Below are positions 48,336 to 57,199 of a DNA stretch of 64,000 nucleotides, one piece after another (positions within the stretch are counted from its first letter, which is position 1; each line of letters starts with the position of its first letter). The DNA lies in NCBI RefSeq assembly GCF_029853675.1, contig NZ_CP122539.1:2871001-2935000 (forward strand). Reading direction: 5' to 3'. Under the pieces are notes generated by a model, which was not told where the DNA came from, searched no databases, and saw only the letters and a program-made list of their open reading frames with translations. Source of the stretch: Tenacibaculum tangerinum. Its GTDB lineage: Bacteria > Bacteroidota > Bacteroidia > Flavobacteriales > Flavobacteriaceae. The position numbers and the translations under genes are program-made.

Positions 48336-50927
48336 ATGACTAGAATAAATTACATTTTTGCATTTTTAAGCTTATTTATTGTAGGGAGTATGTTTTCTCA
48401 AACCTATATTAAATCAACAGGGAATGATACTACTGGAGATGGAAGTGAAGGAAACCCCTATGCAACTATTGCGAAGGCAATGACAGAAACATTATCTGGT
48501 GGAACTATTGTTATTGTAGGTACGATTAATCAAACGCCTACAGAAGCAAATATCAATACAGGTGGCAAGAGTTTCACTTTTCAAGGACAATCAAATGCAG
48601 TGATTAACGGAGATGGAATGAATAGAATGTTCAGCCTTGCGGGAGTACTATCGTTAAGCTTTGAAAACATTACATTTCAAAATTTTGGGTCAACCGAAAA
48701 GGGTTCAGTACTGTTTGCTAGCAATGCAGGCGCAGACATTACATTTACCAATTGCGTGTTTTTAAACAATACAATTGCCAATTCCAATGGTGGAGGTGCA
48801 TTACATATTAGTAATGCAGCACTTACCATTACATCGTCTACTTTTTCTGGAAACTCGAATACAAATGGAGGTGGTGGAGCTCTATTGGTTACAGGTGATA
48901 CAAATGCCAATATATCAGGCACTACTTTTTATAACAATTCAGCAACAGCAAGAGCTGGAGCAATTCTCGCTGTTGGAAACTCTAACACAACCATTACAAA
49001 CTGTACGTTTTTTGAAAATACTTCTGCAAAAACATCTGATTTTGAAGGAGCCGCTATACGTGTTAATACCATTACAGCATCAGTAACTGCGACAAATTGC
49101 TTGTTTTACAATAATAAGTTGTCAAGTGGTGCAGGTGTAAGTTCCGATTTAACAGGACCTCCAGACGCAACCATAAACTTGACAAACTCTCTTGCACAAT
49201 TTGTAAACAATTTAGATACAGATACCAACAATACGGTAATAAATTCAGATTACTTATCAGGATCGAATTTAACTTGGAGTAGCAGTTTAAACAGCGTTAC
49301 TTATGGTGCTCCTTCAAGTATTACAGATAGTACTCCAATAGACTACGGAAATGATAACCAAGATATTGGAGCTTGGAATTCTAACATCAATTTATTTAAA
49401 GGAACTACTAATTCAGATTGGGCAACTGGCGCGAATTGGTCTTCAACAGCTATGCCCACATCATTAGAAAATGTTACCTTGTTGGCAGACTCTCCTGGTG
49501 TAATTGTGGGTGCAACCACGGGTGCTGTATCAAACAATTTATCAGTAGATGCAGGGTCTAGTTTAACAATCAATTCAGGAGGTTCTTTAATTGTTAGCGG
49601 TACTTCATCAGGAAACGTAACCTACAACAGAGAGCTCACCGCAGTTGCTGGCAATGCAAACGGATGGCATTTAATTTCTTCACCAGTAGCGGGTCAAACA
49701 TACAATAATGCGTATGCTACCGCTAACAGTTTAGCAACAAGTGGTGCAAAAAGAGGTTTAGCGACTTATAATGACGCAAATAGCACTGGTTCAAAGTATA
49801 CCTATTTGTTAAGCGATGACAGTAATGCTGGTAGCTTTAACTCTGGTATTTATGCTGGTTCTGGAGTAGGGTATGCTGCAAAAAGAGCAAGTACAGGTAT
49901 CGTTGCTTTTACAGGGACTATAAATACAGCAGATGTTAACGGAGTTAGCATTTCTACTGGAGGAAATGGATTTAATTTATTGGGAGTGCCTTATACCTCT
50001 TATATGAGTAGTCAAACTTTTTTAGACAATAACCCAAATTTAGATCAAGCTCAAATATGGGTTTGGAAGCAAGACAATTCTTCGGGGGGTAATTTTATTG
50101 CGATGACTGCCAAAGGAGATAATTTTATCTTAGCACCAGGTCAAGGTTTCTTTGTAAAGGCAACATCAGGAACTTCTGTTAACTTTGCAAAATCTAATCA
50201 AACAGCAAACGGAGATACTTTTCAAAAATCTTCAAGAACAGAAATAAAACTTTCAATAAGTGATGGCGAAAGCAATCGTTTCGCAAAATTATATTATACC
50301 GATAATGCGACTAAAGGATACGATGCAGGTTGGGAAGGAGAAGTTTTTGGAGGGATAGTAAATAGTTTAGAGGTGTTCTCGCAATTAGTAGATGACAACC
50401 AAAGTAAGAACTATCAAGTACAATCGCTACCTCTTTCAGAAATAGAATCGATAACAGTTCCTTTAGGTGTAAGAGCGGCTTCAGGAAAAGAGATTGCGTT
50501 CTCTGTTGAAACTTTAAACTTACCAACTGATGTAAAAGTGTTTTTAGAAGATAGAGTAAATAATACATTCGAACGTTTAGACGAAGCGAATAGTGAATAT
50601 AAAGTTATACTAACAGAAAGTTTAAATGGAGTAGGTCGTTTTTACCTACATGCCAAATCTAGCAGTAGTGATATAAATACAGAAAATATCAATTCTGAAA
50701 ATCTTAATATGTATAAGATAAATAATACTACCGTAAGAATTGTTGGTTTAGCTAATGGAAAATCATCTGTAAAACTGTTCAATATACTCGGAAAACAAAT
50801 GATGCAAACATCTTTTAATACAAGTGGTGTTAAAGAGGTTTCTTTACCAAAATTAGCTTCAGGAATTTACATTCTACAGTTAGAAACTTTAAAAGGTAAA
50901 TTGAGTAAGAAAATCATCATTGAGTAG
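48336..50927 (+). CDS. Surface beta-helix protein with T9SS sorting domain
   Basis: 863 residues: signal peptide (to about 21), then a right-handed parallel beta-helix of about 300 residues with repeated turns (YIKSTGNDTTGDGSEGNPYATIAKA, FENITFQNFG, ITFTNCVFLNNT, ITNCTFFENTS, TATNCLFYNN). A middle beta region follows, and a C-terminal T9SS type A domain (VKLFNILGKQMMQ to SKKIIIE). Such helices occur in polysaccharide lyases, epimerases and adhesins. No catalytic motif is recognisable, so binding or lyase activity is open. The regulatory motif upstream of its operon links it to the PUL. Confidence 0.75.
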   Translation: MTRINYIFAFLSLFIVGSMFSQTYIKSTGNDTTGDGSEGNPYATIAKAMTETLSGGTIVIVGTINQTPTEANINTGGKSFTFQGQSNAVINGDGMNRMFSLAGVLSLSFENITFQNFGSTEKGSVLFASNAGADITFTNCVFLNNTIANSNGGGALHISNAALTITSSTFSGNSNTNGGGGALLVTGDTNANISGTTFYNNSATARAGAILAVGNSNTTITNCTFFENTSAKTSDFEGAAIRVNTITASVTATNCLFYNNKLSSGAGVSSDLTGPPDATINLTNSLAQFVNNLDTDTNNTVINSDYLSGSNLTWSSSLNSVTYGAPSSITDSTPIDYGNDNQDIGAWNSNINLFKGTTNSDWATGANWSSTAMPTSLENVTLLADSPGVIVGATTGAVSNNLSVDAGSSLTINSGGSLIVSGTSSGNVTYNRELTAVAGNANGWHLISSPVAGQTYNNAYATANSLATSGAKRGLATYNDANSTGSKYTYLLSDDSNAGSFNSGIYAGSGVGYAAKRASTGIVAFTGTINTADVNGVSISTGGNGFNLLGVPYTSYMSSQTFLDNNPNLDQAQIWVWKQDNSSGGNFIAMTAKGDNFILAPGQGFFVKATSGTSVNFAKSNQTANGDTFQKSSRTEIKLSISDGESNRFAKLYYTDNATKGYDAGWEGEVFGGIVNSLEVFSQLVDDNQSKNYQVQSLPLSEIESITVPLGVRAASGKEIAFSVETLNLPTDVKVFLEDRVNNTFERLDEANSEYKVILTESLNGVGRFYLHAKSSSSDINTENINSENLNMYKINNTTVRIVGLANGKSSVKLFNILGKQMMQTSFNTSGVKEVSLPKLASGIYILQLETLKGKLSKKIIIE

Positions 50928-51198
50928 TATAACAATAGACTCGATTAAATTAATTAGAACACAATGAAATTACAGTTAAACTACGGTCTTTAAGAATTTG
51001 TAATTAAGAGAGCTATAATTATTGGAGGAAATTTACACAAAGGTAATCTGTATACAAAAGTACCCCAACAATTGAGTTCGCTTAAAAGGATGGATGGAAT
51101 GAATCTTACTCTCTAGATTTAAACAGAACCGATTGAAATTTTAAACAGATTTATAATAGAATGATAACTGAGTTTTCACAAAATTAAAACATGAATTT

Positions 51199-51369
51199 AT
51201 GAAATCAGCTAGACAAAATAAAGAACAAATTACAAGAAAGGAAGCTTTAAAAAAGATAGGTAACTACGGTAAATATGCCGCGTTAACAGCTCTAGGAACC
51301 TATATGATTTTAAATCCTAAAAAAGCGCAAGCACAAAGCCCCGAAGCACCAGGAGAAGGATTTGAATAG
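51199..51369 (+). CDS. Small exported or anchored peptide of 56 residues, unknown function
   Basis: ATG 51199 to TAG 51369. A charged N-terminus (KSARQNKEQITRKEALKKIG) is followed by a hydrophobic segment (YAALTALGTYMILNP), then KKAQAQ and a short tail SPEAPGEGFE. It looks like a membrane-anchored or cleaved small protein. The Ala-Gln-Ala-Gln site followed by a Pro/Gly tail looks deliberate rather than a chance frame. It lies 271 bp after the beta-helix gene. That gap holds no other gene. Confidence 0.55.
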   Translation: MKSARQNKEQITRKEALKKIGNYGKYAALTALGTYMILNPKKAQAQSPEAPGEGFE

Positions 51370-51423
51370 CACCTTAAAACACAATTTTAAGAGCCATAGT
51401 TAAGAATGTAACTGGTTCTAAAG

Positions 51424-51500
51424 TAGTATCTCAAAAAGTGTGTAAAGTTTAAAAACCACCCCCCCGTGATAGATAAACTTGCACACTATACGAGATAGTA
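51424..51500. repeat. Imperfect long inverted repeat, possible MITE or IS remnant
   Basis: The left arm TAGTATCTC-AAAA-AGTGTGTAAAGTTT (51424-51450) is matched in inverse on the right by AAACTTGCACACT-ATAC-GAGATAGTA (51476-51500). The 25-bp centre contains seven C. About 20 of 26 paired positions agree. It is non-coding, without a T run, between convergent genes. It could be a miniature element using the ends of a larger insertion sequence. Confidence 0.5.
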
Positions 51501-51524
51501 TCACTTAGCCAACTCTAGTTTCTA

Positions 51525-51977
51525 CTATTTTTTATCTTTTGAATCAATAATAATAGTAACAGGTCCGTCATTTACTAATGCTACTTTCATATCGGCTCCA
51601 AATTGACCTGTTTGAACCTTTTTTCCAATATCAGTTTCAAGCTGTTTAACAAAACCTTCATACAAAGGAATGGCAACGTCGGGTTTTGCAGCTTTGATAT
51701 AGCTCGGTCGATTTCCTTTTTTTGTAGACGCATGTAGGGTAAATTGACTTACTACAATTACGTCTCCATTACTATCTAACAACGATTTATTCATTACACC
51801 TTTTTCGTCATTAAAAACACGAAGATTTGCTATTTTATTAGATAGCCAGTTAATATCTTCTTGAGTGTCTTCTTCAACTATTCCGAGTAAAACTAACAGA
51901 CCATGTTGTATTTGAGCAACTATTTTATCTTCGATAGTAACACTAGCTTCTGAAACACGTTGAATGACTATTTTCAT
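51525..51977 (-). CDS. dtd: D-aminoacyl-tRNA deacylase
   Basis: Removes D-amino acids mischarged onto tRNA. It has 150 residues, a complete family length. The two signature motifs are both present: VSQFTLHAS (the SQxT motif) and VNDGPVTIII (the NxGPVT motif). It begins at ATG 51977 (MKIVIQRVSEASVTIEDKIVAQI) and lies downstream of rsgA on the same strand. Confidence 0.96.
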   Translation of the reverse strand: MKIVIQRVSEASVTIEDKIVAQIQHGLLVLLGIVEEDTQEDINWLSNKIANLRVFNDEKGVMNKSLLDSNGDVIVVSQFTLHASTKKGNRPSYIKAAKPDVAIPLYEGFVKQLETDIGKKVQTGQFGADMKVALVNDGPVTIIIDSKDKK

Positions 51978-52041
51978 TCGTTAGAATTTTAGGTAAGGGT
52001 TGTTAGGGTTTTGTATTATTTTTAGCCAACAGCCAACAGAA

Positions 52042-52983
52042 CTACTCCCAAATATCGGTTCTGTAGTGTTCCTCTTCTCCTTCTAAAATTTGTAAATAAC
52101 TTTTGTAACGAGACCAAGCAATTTCTTCGTTTTCTAACGCTTCTTTAACAGCACACTGCGGCTCATTGATATGAATACAATTATTGAATTTACAATGTTG
52201 TTTTAAAGCAAAAAACTCAGGAAAATAATCACCCAATTCATCTTTATCCATATCAACTACCCCAAAACCTTTAATTCCAGGAGTATCGATAATGCGAGCA
52301 TCAAAACTTAAATCGAACATTTCGGCAAAAGTAGTGGTGTGTTGCCCTTGTTTGTGCTGCTCAGAAATTTCTTTCGTTTTTAAATCTAAAGAAGGTTCAA
52401 TGGCATTGACTAGGGTGGTTTTTCCAACACCAGAATGACCTGCAAACATGCTTACTTTTCCAGTCATTAACTGTTTAATTTTATCAATGTTAATGTTTTG
52501 AGTGGCAGAAACTTCGATACATTCGTATCCGATAGCCTCGTAAATATCTTTTAAGTATAAAATTTCGGCACGTTGTTCAATTTCGTAAGAATCAATTTTA
52601 TTAAAAACCAATACAGCTTTTATTGAGTAGGCTTCAGCGGTAACTAAAAAACGATCGATAAATGTAGTAAACGTAGGAGGGTTGTCTATCGTAATTAGCA
52701 AAAAAACAAGGTCGATGTTAGCGGCAATCACATGCGTTTGCTTTGATAAATTTACCGATTTACGAACGATAAAGTTTTTTCGTTCATGAATATTGGTTAT
52801 TACCCCCGTTTCTTCATCATTTTTTGCTTCTAGTGAAAAATCAACTAGGTCACCCACCGATATAGGATTGGTACTTTTAATTCCTTTAATTCGGAATTTT
52901 CCTTTAATGCGACACTTATATAGCTCGCCTTTCGACTTTACCCAATACCAACTTCCTGTAGATTTATAAACCGTTCCTGTCAT
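52042..52983 (-). CDS. rsgA: Small ribosomal subunit biogenesis GTPase RsgA
   Basis: A circularly permuted GTPase that acts late in 30S assembly. It has 313 residues: an OB-fold (MTGTVYKSTGSWYWVKSKGELYKCRIKGKFR), then G4 (NKID), G1 (GHSGVGKTTL) and G3 (DTPGIKGFG) in permuted order. A zinc knuckle (CKFNNCIHINEPQC) closes the protein. The start is placed at ATG 52983, because the 12 residues gained from 53019 precede the OB-fold and run into the terminator of the upstream operon. Confidence 0.95.
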   Translation of the reverse strand: MTGTVYKSTGSWYWVKSKGELYKCRIKGKFRIKGIKSTNPISVGDLVDFSLEAKNDEETGVITNIHERKNFIVRKSVNLSKQTHVIAANIDLVFLLITIDNPPTFTTFIDRFLVTAEAYSIKAVLVFNKIDSYEIEQRAEILYLKDIYEAIGYECIEVSATQNINIDKIKQLMTGKVSMFAGHSGVGKTTLVNAIEPSLDLKTKEISEQHKQGQHTTTFAEMFDLSFDARIIDTPGIKGFGVVDMDKDELGDYFPEFFALKQHCKFNNCIHINEPQCAVKEALENEEIAWSRYKSYLQILEGEEEHYRTDIWE

Positions 52984-53020
52984 ATAACAAAGATGGGAAT
53001 AAATTAGAAAACTTAACATA

Positions 53021-53044
53021 AAAAATCCCGCTTTTGCGGGATTT
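53021..53044 (-). terminator. Rho-independent terminator of the aromatic amino acid operon
   Basis: AAATCCCGC and GCGGGATTT form a 9-bp stem with a TTTT/AAAA loop, ending in a T run on the reverse strand. It follows the DAHP synthase stop codon by 5 bp and precedes rsgA. Confidence 0.88.
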
Positions 53045-53048
53045 CTAT

Positions 53049-54131
53049 TTAACTACTCATGATTTTTTCTTGATGATTGATACTTTCTTGGTGTATTGCC
53101 TTAAACATTTTAAGAACAAATTCTTCACTCAAGCCACGTTCATTTCCTTCTAAAATCATTTTACCCAAGATTTCATTCCAACGTCTGGTTTGTAAAATAG
53201 CCACGTTTTTCTCTTTTTTCAACTCACCAATAGCGTCTGCAATTTTCATACGCTTTCCTAACATTTCAATGAGTTGGTGGTCGACTACATCAATTTGAGT
53301 ACGTAAGGTATTCAACGCATTTCGATATTCAGCTTCTGTATCGGTAGCTTTTCTTACCTTTAAATCAATCATCATTTGAACCAATGTCTTCGGAGTTATT
53401 TGCTGAGCAGCATCACTCCACGCATTATCTGGGTCGTAATGAGTTTCTACCATTAAACCATCAAAGTTTAAATCTAATGCTGTTTGGCAAATATCAAAAA
53501 TAATATCACGACGACCAGCAATGTGCGATGGGTCGCAAATAAGTGGTAAATCGGGGAAACGATTTTGCAACTCGACAGCAATTTGCCATTCAGGATTGTT
53601 ACGATATCTGGTTTTTTCGTAGGTAGAAAACCCTCTGTGGATTACACCCAATTTTTTAATGTTTTTGGCATATAAACGCTCTATAGCTCCTAGCCATAAG
53701 GGTAAATCTGGATTTACAGGGTTTTTTACCAATACGATTTTATCGGTTCCCTCTAAGGCGTCTGCAATTTCTTGAACAATAAAAGGACTTACTGTAGTAC
53801 GTGCACCAATCCATAAAATGTCTACGTCATGCTCTAAGGCCAGTTGTACATGGTCTTTATTAGCAACTTCTGTAGCAATCAACATACCTGTTTCTTGCTT
53901 GGCTTTTTGCAACCATTTTAAACCTAAGGCACCTACCCCTTCAAAATTACCAGGTCTGGTACGAGGTTTCCAAATACCTGCTCTTAATACTGTAGCATCG
54001 GTGTCTTTTAATTCGTGTGCAATTTGCAACACTTGTTCTTCTGTTTCAGCACTGCAAGGACCTGCAATTACTAACGGATGCTCTAGTTGAAAAGCATCTA
54101 ACCATGTTCTTAACTCTTTAGTATTTTCCAT
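53049..54131 (-). CDS. Bifunctional DAHP synthase / type II chorismate mutase
   Basis: 360 residues. The N-terminal part (about 1-260) is a type I DAHP synthase, the first step of the shikimate pathway (VIAGPCSAETEEQV, AGIWKPRTRPGNFEGVG, DILWIGARTTVSPF, LVKNPVNPD, GVIHRGFSTYEKTRYRN, LPLICDPSHIAGRRD, GLMVETHYDP). The C-terminal about 85 residues are an all-helical AroQ chorismate mutase (LNTLRTQIDVVDHQLIEML, LQTRRWNEILG). This fusion lets prephenate pathway products control pathway entry. It is the last gene of the pheA operon. Confidence 0.94.
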   Translation of the reverse strand: MENTKELRTWLDAFQLEHPLVIAGPCSAETEEQVLQIAHELKDTDATVLRAGIWKPRTRPGNFEGVGALGLKWLQKAKQETGMLIATEVANKDHVQLALEHDVDILWIGARTTVSPFIVQEIADALEGTDKIVLVKNPVNPDLPLWLGAIERLYAKNIKKLGVIHRGFSTYEKTRYRNNPEWQIAVELQNRFPDLPLICDPSHIAGRRDIIFDICQTALDLNFDGLMVETHYDPDNAWSDAAQQITPKTLVQMMIDLKVRKATDTEAEYRNALNTLRTQIDVVDHQLIEMLGKRMKIADAIGELKKEKNVAILQTRRWNEILGKMILEGNERGLSEEFVLKMFKAIHQESINHQEKIMSS

Positions 54132-54142
54132 TTTTGTTGTTG

Positions 54143-55006
54143 TTATTGAGGTGTAACCTCTAGAATTCCATTTAAAATTTGTTTTATATAATTTGTGTTT
54201 TCCATCTCTGTATAGATTTTCGGAAAATCGTCTTTTTCTAGTAAAGATTTGAAATGTTGTAGGTTATGAATATACTCGTTTAGCGATTCAATCACATTCT
54301 CTTTATTTTGTTCAAAAATAGGGGTCCACATTGCAGGAGAACTTTTTGCCAAACGTACCGTAGAAGCAAATCCACTCCCTGCCATATCAAAAATATCACG
54401 TTCGTTTTTTTCTTTTTCAATTACGGTTTTACCCAACATAAACGAGCTTATGTGCGATAAATGCGATACATAAGCAATATGCTTATCGTGCGATTTTGGG
54501 TCCATATATCGAATACGCATGCCTAATTTTGAAAAAATGTCTAATGCTTTTTCCTGTAATTTGAAAGCTGTTTTTTCAACCTCGCAAATTATATTGGTCT
54601 TATTTCTGAATAAGTTTGTTAACGCAGCGTTAGGTCCTGAAAACTCAGTTCCAGCAATGGGGTGTGTTGCTAAAAAATTTCTTCTCTTCGGATGATTTTT
54701 AACGATGTTACAAATCAGTTCTTTCGTCGACCCTACGTCAAAAACCAAACACTTGTCTGAAATAGTATCTAGAGTTTTTACAAGTATCTCTTGCGAAACA
54801 TCTACAGGAATGGCAACAATAACTATATCTGCTTTCTTTAATTCTGAAAATGTTGCTTTTTGATGGATGATTCCTCTTTCTAAAGCAAGATTTCCATGCT
54901 CTTCGTTAGCGTCAATTCCGTAGATGGTAGCATTTTTAAATGCTTGCTGAATATCTAGGGCAAAACTCCCGCCAATTAATCCTAATCCTATAATAAATAC
55001 ATTCAT
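54143..55006 (-). CDS. tyrA: Prephenate dehydrogenase
   Basis: NAD(P)-dependent step toward tyrosine. It has 287 residues: a Rossmann motif at the N-terminus (VFIIGLGLIGGSFALDI), DVGSTKELI, and the substrate region THPIAGTEFSGPNAA. The helical C-terminal domain carries AYVSHLSHISSFMLG, with a family His. The start is ATG 55006; a GTG at 55027 adds seven residues that run into the palindromic repeat. The coding order pheA, aminotransferase, tyrA, DAHP synthase supports the assignment. Confidence 0.93.
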   Translation of the reverse strand: MNVFIIGLGLIGGSFALDIQQAFKNATIYGIDANEEHGNLALERGIIHQKATFSELKKADIVIVAIPVDVSQEILVKTLDTISDKCLVFDVGSTKELICNIVKNHPKRRNFLATHPIAGTEFSGPNAALTNLFRNKTNIICEVEKTAFKLQEKALDIFSKLGMRIRYMDPKSHDKHIAYVSHLSHISSFMLGKTVIEKEKNERDIFDMAGSGFASTVRLAKSSPAMWTPIFEQNKENVIESLNEYIHNLQHFKSLLEKDDFPKIYTEMENTNYIKQILNGILEVTPQ

Positions 55007-55020
55007 TCTTTTTGTCTTGT

Positions 55021-55143
55021 TTGTCACATCGAGTGAATTTTTAATCTTTTTTGATTAAAAATTTGTGTCGAGATGTTTTGTGAAAATTGGTTCTCGATAC
55101 TATTTTTAGTCATTTCATTTCTAAAAACCACTCGAACTGACAA
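55021..55143. repeat. Intergenic palindromic repeat inside the aromatic operon
   Basis: The outer arms TGTCACATCGAGTG (55022-55035) and CACTCGAACTGACA (55129-55142) are inverted with two mismatches. Inside, AATTTTTAATC pairs with GATTAAAAATT, and GTGTCGAGA pairs with TCTCGATAC, so three hairpins are nested. It fills the gap between the aminotransferase gene and tyrA. A decayed relative lies at 57412-57523. Confidence 0.7.
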
Positions 55144-55146
55144 TTT

Positions 55147-56289
55147 TTAAATTCTACTGATTGCTTCGTTAATTTTTTCTTCTGGTACGCATAATGAAAA
55201 TCGGATATAACCTTCTCCTTGGCTGCCAAAAATGGTTCCAGGAGCAGCGAAAATATGTTTGTTATATAACAAATCGTCAATCATTTCTTCTGATGTTTTT
55301 CCGTCGGGAAGTTTACACCAAACAAACATTCCTGATGTGTGTTTATCGTAAGAGCAACCTAATTTTTCTGCCAGTTTAAAAATTAACTCTTGTCTCTTTT
55401 TGTACGTGTTGTTTAGTTGGGTAAACCAATTTTTGTCAAGCTCTAAAGCTCTAGCAGCTCCTTTTTGAATTCCGTAAAACATACCAGAATCCATTTGGGT
55501 TTTTACTTTTAAAACTTCTGTTAAGAACTCGGGTTTTCCTAATAGCATTCCAACACGCCAACCGGCCATATTAAAAGATTTACTTACCGAATTTAATTCG
55601 AGTGCAATATCTTTTGCGCCTTCAATTTGTAAAATACTTAGCGGCTGTTCGTTTAATATAAAGCTATACGGATTGTCGTTTACAATAACAATATGGTGCT
55701 TCTTTCCGAAGTCAATCAGCTTTTGAAAAGTTTCTTTGGAAGCATCGGCACCTGTTGGCATGTGTGGGTAATTTACCCACATCAACTTTATTTTTGAAGT
55801 GTCTAATTTTTCCAAAGCTTCAAAATTAGGTTGCCAGTTAGTAGCTTCTTCTAAATTGTAAAAAATAGGTTTTCCTCCCAACAAGTTGGTTACAGAGCTA
55901 TAGGTGGGATAGCCTGGATTAGGAATGAGTACCTGATCTCCTTCGTTTAAAAAAGCTAAAGATATATGCATAATTCCTTCTTTACTTCCCATTAAAGGCA
56001 GTACTTCGTTGGTAGAATTTATGGTTACCTGGTAATTGTTTTGATAAAAATTAGAGACAGCCTGTCTAAATTCTGGTAAGCCTTGGTAACTCTGATAGCT
56101 GTGTGCTCCCGTATCTTGTAAACTATCTTGGATAGCTTTTAACACTGATGCAGGAGGTTGTAAATCAGGACTGCCAATTCCCATATTTATAATTGGGTTG
56201 CCTTCAGAAATTAAGTTGCGTACTTCTTTTAATTTTCTAGAGAAGTAGTACTCTTGTACGGTTTGTAGTCTGTTAGCAAACTGTATCAT
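55147..56289 (-). CDS. PLP-dependent class I/II aminotransferase of the aromatic operon
   Basis: A 380-residue fold-type I aminotransferase. Visible features are NMGIGSPDLQPP, SYQSYQGLPEFRQAVSNFY, the PLP-phosphate and ring contacts (GSKEG; NPGYPTY; VNYPHMPTG; VNDNPYSF), the Schiff-base Lys in NSVSKSFNMAGWRVG and the substrate-carboxylate Arg in GYIRFSLC. Its place between pheA and tyrA suggests that it transaminates prephenate, phenylpyruvate or hydroxyphenylpyruvate. It overlaps the pheA stop by 4 bp. Confidence 0.88.
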   Translation of the reverse strand: MIQFANRLQTVQEYYFSRKLKEVRNLISEGNPIINMGIGSPDLQPPASVLKAIQDSLQDTGAHSYQSYQGLPEFRQAVSNFYQNNYQVTINSTNEVLPLMGSKEGIMHISLAFLNEGDQVLIPNPGYPTYSSVTNLLGGKPIFYNLEEATNWQPNFEALEKLDTSKIKLMWVNYPHMPTGADASKETFQKLIDFGKKHHIVIVNDNPYSFILNEQPLSILQIEGAKDIALELNSVSKSFNMAGWRVGMLLGKPEFLTEVLKVKTQMDSGMFYGIQKGAARALELDKNWFTQLNNTYKKRQELIFKLAEKLGCSYDKHTSGMFVWCKLPDGKTSEEMIDDLLYNKHIFAAPGTIFGSQGEGYIRFSLCVPEEKINEAISRI

Positions 56290-57110
56290 AATCTTCCGTT
56301 TTTATATTCGCCTAATATTTTAAATTCTTCTGCCATAATTTGAATAATTGCTTTTGCTTTTTCATAATCTTCGTAAGTATCAAAAGTTACATCTACGAAA
56401 AAGGCGTATTTCCATGGGGTTTCAATTTTGGGTAATGATTGTATTTTGGTGAGGTTTAGTTTACAATCACTCATTACATTTAATACCGTAGCTAAACTTC
56501 CTCTTTTATGGTCTAATTCAAATTTTAAAGAAGCTTTATTAATTTCATTTTTTCCATTTTTTGGCGGTTGTGTTTGCAAAATCACAAAGCGAGTGGCATT
56601 ATTCTTAATGGTTTGAATTTCATCTTCAATAATTGATAATCCAAAAATATCGGCTGCCATTTTTGGTGCAATTGCAGCCACTCCTTTCAATTGCTGTGCT
56701 GCAATTCTTTTTGCAACTGCCGAGGTGTCTACATCTTCAATTAGTTTAATATGTTGGTGTTGTTTAAAAAACTCTTTACACTGTAACAAAGCCATTGGAT
56801 GTGAACAAACCTCTGTAATATCTTCAATTTGTTGGTTTGGTAGTGCCATTAAGTGATGGTGTATTGATAGGTAATACTCACCAGAAATATGCAAATTATG
56901 CTTGTCAATCAATGCATAATTAGGTATGATAGAGCCTGCGATGGTATTTTCAAGCGCCATAATGGCTTGTTCGCTTTTTGAGTTTAGAATGCTGTCAACT
57001 AATACATCAAAGGACAAACACTCGTCTAGGTCGATGTTTTCTCTGTAGTAGTTCTTTGCAACAATATGATGGTTGCTTCCTTGTATTCCTTGAATGGCTA
57101 TTTTCTTCAT
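56286..57110 (-). CDS. pheA: Prephenate dehydratase
   Basis: Converts prephenate to phenylpyruvate. It has 274 residues: the catalytic domain includes IQGIQGSNHHIVAKNYY, LENTIAGSIIPNYALID and the catalytic TRF (NATRFVIL). A C-terminal ACT domain (KRGSLATVLNVMSDCKLNLTKIQSLP, WKYAFFVDV) gives allosteric control by Phe. It has no fused chorismate mutase, which is supplied by the last gene. It is the first structural gene after the attenuator, with its ATG 9 bases after the terminator's U run. Confidence 0.94.
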   Translation of the reverse strand: MKKIAIQGIQGSNHHIVAKNYYRENIDLDECLSFDVLVDSILNSKSEQAIMALENTIAGSIIPNYALIDKHNLHISGEYYLSIHHHLMALPNQQIEDITEVCSHPMALLQCKEFFKQHQHIKLIEDVDTSAVAKRIAAQQLKGVAAIAPKMAADIFGLSIIEDEIQTIKNNATRFVILQTQPPKNGKNEINKASLKFELDHKRGSLATVLNVMSDCKLNLTKIQSLPKIETPWKYAFFVDVTFDTYEDYEKAKAIIQIMAEEFKILGEYKNGRL

Positions 57111-57118
57111 TTTAAATC

Positions 57119-57199
57119 AAAAAAAAGCCTCGATATATTCGAGACTTTGATGGGATATGTTGTTTTATTTTACAGTTAACAATATGATACAAAGTCTCG
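57119..57199 (-). promoter_or_regulatory. Transcription attenuator of the Phe/Tyr operon
   Basis: On the reverse strand the terminator stem is AGTCTCGA (57146-57139) with TCGAGGCT (57133-57126), followed by eight U (57126-57119). The alternative antiterminator pairs CGAGACTTTG (57199-57190) with CAAAGTCTCG (57149-57140), a perfect 10 bp. It uses the same 5' arm, so the two structures exclude each other. The upstream arm lies inside the leader peptide's codons 21-24, after its run of Phe/Tyr codons. A ribosome stalled on that run would leave it free and allow read-through; one that reaches the stop codon would cover it. Confidence 0.88.

Noticed and set aside
22040..51369. PUL as a mobile island with attachment sites or an integrase
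   Set aside because: No integrase, transposase or tRNA-linked direct repeats were found at either edge. Only the small inverted repeat at 51424 hints at past mobility.
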